Shown one piece after another: positions 60,602-64,000 of a stretch of DNA of 64,000 bases. Positions within the stretch are counted from its first letter, which is position 1, and each line of letters opens with the position of its first letter. Source of the stretch: Clostridiales bacterium (GTDB lineage: Bacteria > Bacillota > Clostridia > Oscillospirales > UBA644); NCBI GenBank assembly GCA_016281915.1, contig JAEEJO010000037.1:1-64000 (forward strand), in the 5' to 3' direction. A model generated the notes under the pieces. It made no database searches and was not told the origin of the DNA. It saw only the letters and a program-made list of their open reading frames with translations. A program made the position numbers and the translations under genes.

Positions 60602-61915
60602 TCAGCTGTTTTTATTCTTCTTTCTTCCAGAATTGACGAGTTCACAGGCGAATTCCTCGGGATGCTTAAGATAGTAATCCTGATGCTCTTTCCCTGCTTC
60701 ATAGAAGTTTTTGAGGGGTTCAATACTGATATAAACTTTTCTGCCGCTGTTTTTTTCAAGCTCGGATATCTTTTCATGAGCTATGCGTTCTTCCTCGGGT
60801 GCTGAGAAATACAGAGCGAGCGTATAGGAATGACCGCGGTCTATATACTGTCCTTTGTCGTCAAACGGGTCAACGTTTGCGAGAAAAACGTCAAAAAGCT
60901 CTGAAAACGAAACGATACGGCTGTCATAATCCACCTTTATAGTTTCACGGTGCCCTGTTTTCTGATGTTTCACATCCGAATATGAAGGATTTATTTCATC
61001 GCCGCCCGAAAAGCCCGCGATCACGTTCAGTACCCCGCCTTTTTCCTTAAAATCAGGCGTAATGCACCAGAAGCAGCCTCCGGCAAAGTATGCGGAAGAG
61101 AAGCTCCGATCTGTTCTTATGCGCTCGAAAATGGCGTATTCTCCATGCTCGCGGGCAAAAGACAGTTCGTCATCGTCCGTAACTGTCCATACAAATTTAG
61201 CAGCGCGGAAAAACTTTGTTGTAAGCAATACCGGAAATGATTTTCTGTATTCTTTATTGTAAGCGATAAAATCCGGTCTTGAAACGATGTTGAACGCCAT
61301 CAGAGTAAGAAGGAAAGTGACCGGATTATATTTTTTCTGATCCTTGTAAACATTCGTATAAAGCTGACCTGCTGTTACGCCCTGTACAAGCTTTTTGATT
61401 TTGTTTATCAGAAAAGGATTGAACGATTCAACGAGATACGGTCCACGGTAATCATTGAGAATCGGCGCGACCTTGTCGCAGAGAGACGTGTCAAGGTTTT
61501 CACCTTTAAGCTCAACGAGAACGGGAACCTGACCGTTTATAAGTTTCAGAACGTCCGTAAAAAGCGGTATTTTTTCATCAGTGTCTGAAAGACGAAGCGA
61601 TTTAATTTCTTCGGCTGTCATGCTGCAAAAAGCTCTGTCACAGCCCGTCATTCTGTTGACATTGCTGTCGTGAAAAACGAATACTTCCCCGTCCGAAGAG
61701 AGCTGAACGTCAAGCTCTATACCTGTTCCCTCTTTAATTGCGCGTTCAAAGGCGGCAAGGGAATTTTCCGGGATATCGCCGCCGTAAAGTCCCCTGTGGG
61801 CATATTCGCGCAAAAGACCGGAGTTTTTATCTGTTGCGGCACGCGGACGGGCGAGAACGAAAACATAAAGTAAAAACAGCACTGCCGCCGCCGAAATCAA
61901 AATTACTATCCACAC
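60602..61915 (-). CDS. Glycerophosphodiester phosphodiesterase-MsrA fusion
   Basis: A 437-residue protein joining two known enzymes. N-terminal hydrophobic helix (about 2-22), GDPD domain (about 33-270: YAHRGLYGG, ENSLAAFERAI, ELDVQLSSDG, FHDSNVNRMTG), then peptide methionine sulfoxide reductase A (about 275-425) with catalytic Cys281 in GCFWC, TGHRETIKVDYD and GKEHQDYYLKHP. The Arg/Lys residues after the helix favour a cytoplasmic C-terminus by the positive-inside rule. Start is a GTG two bases after the MFS stop. Confidence 0.88.
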   Translation of the reverse strand: MWIVILISAAAVLFLLYVFVLARPRAATDKNSGLLREYAHRGLYGGDIPENSLAAFERAIKEGTGIELDVQLSSDGEVFVFHDSNVNRMTGCDRAFCSMTAEEIKSLRLSDTDEKIPLFTDVLKLINGQVPVLVELKGENLDTSLCDKVAPILNDYRGPYLVESFNPFLINKIKKLVQGVTAGQLYTNVYKDQKKYNPVTFLLTLMAFNIVSRPDFIAYNKEYRKSFPVLLTTKFFRAAKFVWTVTDDDELSFAREHGEYAIFERIRTDRSFSSAYFAGGCFWCITPDFKEKGGVLNVIAGFSGGDEINPSYSDVKHQKTGHRETIKVDYDSRIVSFSELFDVFLANVDPFDDKGQYIDRGHSYTLALYFSAPEEERIAHEKISELEKNSGRKVYISIEPLKNFYEAGKEHQDYYLKHPEEFACELVNSGRKKNKNS

Positions 61916-61917
61916 GG

Positions 61918-63306
61918 TCAGTCACCCACGTCAAGATGTTCAAGCACGCTCTTCTTCTCTATTTTTTCGGGATCCCCGTGCTTTACAAACAGCATAGTGA
62001 CAAACGAGAATAACACGAAAAGAACGCCGAACGGGAAGAAAACGTATCTCATGCCGATGATATCGTAAAGAAAACCTGAAAGGATCGGCGCAATTATCTG
62101 AGCGGACATTGATGCGGTATAGTAATAGCCTGTATATTTGCCTGTATCGCCGCGTTTTGCAAGCTCAACGACCATCGGGAAAGAGTTTACGTTAATCGTT
62201 GCCCAACCGATCCCTGCAAGAGCGAAAACAGGATACATAATGATCTCAGGGATATCGGGAGTGATGAAAATTCCGATAAAAAATGCCGCAGCAAGAAGCA
62301 GAACGCCGGCAAGAACGGTCTTTTTTCTTCCGAATTTCGATGAGATCAGTCCGACGGGAACATATGCTATGATAGCAGCTGCCTGAGCTACGATAAGCGT
62401 CAGGTTGAAATCAAAGCCGAGAATATTTGACGCGTATACCGAATATTTACTGGTTATAGAGTTGTAGCCTATAAACCAGAGCGCGACAGACGCAAGAATC
62501 AGAAGAAGAGAACGCCGTTCCGAAGATGAAAGAACGTGTTTTTCTCCCGGGGTTGCGGGTTCGTCGGAAATACCGAATTCTGCAGACTGCTTTTCCATAT
62601 CTTCCGCCCATTTTTTTTCTTTGACAAAGATAAGAAAAACGGCAAATCCGAGAAGCATCACGGCGCATACAGCCCCTATATAGCCTATATAAGGCATATA
62701 CGTTTTCTTTGATGTGGCAAAAACGATGCCGAGAATAAGAACTATTATTCCCCCGGCAGAGCCCATAAGATTTATTATGGCGTTTGCTTTTGAGCGAAGA
62801 GGTTTAGGTGTAACATCCGGCATAAGAGCCACTGCGGGAGAACGGAACGTTGCCATTGCGACAAGCACGACAAGCAAAGTAAAGAGAAAACCGATCATCG
62901 GCAAAGGATTTGAAAGCGTAAGATCGAAAGTTGTCTGTCGCACAAATTCTTCCGTTGCCTCCGCAGAAAGTTCCGGGATACTCTGAGAAATAACAAGAGA
63001 AAGCTGATAGTTATCAATAAACGAAAGCACAAAAAATGCTGCAACGGCGATAATAGTTCCGATGGAAATAAACGGAGTGCGCCTGCCGAATCTTGAATTT
63101 ACTTTATCAGATAGAGCGCCGAAGACAGGGAGCATAAATACCGCAAGGATATTATCAAGAGACATGATCACGCCTGAAGCGGTCTGCGGGAGCCCGAAAT
63201 GATTCGTTAAAATAAGAGGAATTATTGCATCGTATGCCTGCCAGAAGGCGGAAATGAGGAAAAATGCCATTCCGACGAGGATTACCCGTTTGTAATTAAG
63301 TTTCAT
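61918..63306 (-). CDS. MFS transporter (SLC45/GPH-like)
   Basis: A 462-residue major facilitator transporter of twelve helices. Motif DKVNSRFGRRTPFI after helix 2 and RGDTGKYTGYYYTASM in the second half resemble the SLC45/GPH sugar-symporter group. ATG 63306 follows GGAAGAGATC. It lies between a PhnP-like hydrolase and the GDPD-MsrA protein in one operon. Substrate unknown. Confidence 0.88.
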   Translation of the reverse strand: MKLNYKRVILVGMAFFLISAFWQAYDAIIPLILTNHFGLPQTASGVIMSLDNILAVFMLPVFGALSDKVNSRFGRRTPFISIGTIIAVAAFFVLSFIDNYQLSLVISQSIPELSAEATEEFVRQTTFDLTLSNPLPMIGFLFTLLVVLVAMATFRSPAVALMPDVTPKPLRSKANAIINLMGSAGGIIVLILGIVFATSKKTYMPYIGYIGAVCAVMLLGFAVFLIFVKEKKWAEDMEKQSAEFGISDEPATPGEKHVLSSSERRSLLLILASVALWFIGYNSITSKYSVYASNILGFDFNLTLIVAQAAAIIAYVPVGLISSKFGRKKTVLAGVLLLAAAFFIGIFITPDIPEIIMYPVFALAGIGWATINVNSFPMVVELAKRGDTGKYTGYYYTASMSAQIIAPILSGFLYDIIGMRYVFFPFGVLFVLFSFVTMLFVKHGDPEKIEKKSVLEHLDVGD

Positions 63307-63362
63307 GATCTCTTCCTTTCTTTATGCATATCTCGCGGGGAGCTTATAATGATTATCCCCGT

Positions 63363-64000
63363 CTAAATTTCGATTTCGAGCCCGTCAGAAGCGACTGTAA
63401 CTCCGTGTTTTTCCATAATGCCGCTGAGGGTGGCATGGTCTGTATGAAGAGTGCGCGCCATATGGCTTATGCAGAATTTTCCGATATATTTTTCGAGTGT
63501 TTTTTTCATTTCAAGGACCATATTAAGATCATTGTGTTCAAAGATACGGTAGTCACCGTCAATAAATCCGACCGTAGCGTCAAATACAGCAAAGTCGGGC
63601 TTACGGTTTTTTATCGCCTGAACCTCATCGAATAACAGCCATGCTCCGTCAAGTCCGTAAAACACGGTTTTTTCTCCGTCAGAGATAATAAAATGGACGG
63701 GGTCTTTCACGGTCGAGTGATTGGCGCGATATGCGCTTACCGTATACTTACCTACGGTTTTTTCTTCGCCTTCAGAAAACGGGATGAAGCGTGCTCCGTA
63801 TTTTTCGAGTTTTGCAACGGTCTTTTCATCAAAATGATCGCTATGGCGGTGTGTGTTGATTATATATTTTATTTCGGACGGGTCTTTTGAGTATTCGTTA
63901 AGCGCGTCAAAAACGCACGGGTTGGGATCTATAAGCAAAGAACCGTCTATGAGAGCTGAGGAAAGTCTGCGATGTTCTTTACATCCTTCGGGCTTTTTTT
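63363..64000 (-). CDS. MBL-fold hydrolase, PhnP-like (5' end beyond the window)
   Basis: A metallo-beta-lactamase-fold protein that stays open to the window edge, so its N-terminus is missing. Upstream of an internal TTG the frame continues into GCKEHRRLSSALIDGSLLIDP, which matches the start of phosphoribosyl cyclic phosphodiesterase-like proteins. The metal motif is INTHRHSDHFD, followed by ANHSTVKDPVHF, FYGLDGAWL, and ISHMARTLHTDHATL. It probably hydrolyses a phosphodiester. First gene of the minus-strand operon. Confidence 0.8.
   Translation of the reverse strand, partial: KKPEGCKEHRRLSSALIDGSLLIDPNPCVFDALNEYSKDPSEIKYIINTHRHSDHFDEKTVAKLEKYGARFIPFSEGEEKTVGKYTVSAYRANHSTVKDPVHFIISDGEKTVFYGLDGAWLLFDEVQAIKNRKPDFAVFDATVGFIDGDYRIFEHNDLNMVLEMKKTLEKYIGKFCISHMARTLHTDHATLSGIMEKHGVTVASDGLEIEI

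Noticed and set aside
1-64000. CRISPR array, insertion sequence or prophage
   Set aside because: No tandem spaced repeats, transposase or integrase frames, or terminal inverted repeats with target duplications were seen.

Overview
The window looks like a chromosomal segment of a strictly anaerobic Clostridia-type bacterium (Bacillota). The evidence is moderate GC, strong GGAGG-type ribosome sites, near-consensus sigma-A promoters with 16-17 bp spacers, an rnfCDGEAB cluster in clostridial order, an NfnAB-type transhydrogenase, a ricT-trmN6-rsmI block as in Firmicutes, and a 6S-like RNA. I see no insertion sequences, CRISPR arrays, phage genes or clear pseudogenes. No gene-free stretch exceeds about 300 bases; the longer gaps (51450-51737, 38791-39066, 38236-38496, 60355-60601) hold regulatory or RNA elements listed below.

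Layout. 1-5.9 kb: TfoX-like protein, tmRNA, small membrane proteins, an M32 carboxypeptidase, tRNA-Trp, and flavin enzymes. 5.9-11.7 kb (minus): a two-glycosidase operon ending in a membrane protein. 11.8-15 kb (minus): N-acetylneuraminate lyase followed by the two NfnAB subunits. 15-17.3 kb (minus): an AMP-forming acyl-CoA synthetase with an XRE-cupin regulator. 17.4-19.1 kb: a BadF-type sugar kinase and a YigZ protein. 19.1-34.2 kb: a long co-directional run, purECMN, then rnfCDGEAB, an unlisted 52-residue membrane protein, a RACo-like corrinoid activator, an Orn/Lys/Arg decarboxylase-like protein, holB, ricT, a small ferredoxin, trmN6 and rsmI. 34.2-39 kb: a zinc-ribbon membrane protein, mntP, a URO-D-family protein, a MATE pump, two tRNAs, a DUF1292 protein and a 6S-like RNA. 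39-44 kb: lepA, a methyltransferase, a DUF2156 protein, hslO and an orphan pyrK-like gene. 44-51.4 kb: a his operon beginning with a HisZ-HisG fusion. 51.5-58.9 kb: a complete shikimate pathway operon plus pheA, with an AroE-AroK fusion. 59-64 kb (minus): a MATE pump, then a PhnP-like hydrolase, MFS transporter and GDPD-MsrA fusion operon cut by the window edge.

The most striking element is the 5' leader of the aromatic operon (51530-51737). It encodes a 28-residue peptide with 8 Phe and 2 Tyr codons, followed by mutually exclusive hairpins: a 1:2 protector, a 2:3 antiterminator and a 3:4 intrinsic terminator. This is the complete architecture of ribosome-mediated attenuation, best known from enterobacterial phe/trp operons; many Firmicutes use T-boxes for this task. 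The operon ends with a P-protein whose ACT-domain motifs for Phe binding are altered, so transcriptional control could carry more of the regulation.

The energy genes fit together. Rnf couples ferredoxin and NAD to an ion gradient, NfnAB links ferredoxin, NADH and NADPH, and a ferredoxin gene and a RACo-like activator lie in the same run. The biosynthetic operons (purine, His, aromatic) show a largely prototrophic cell.
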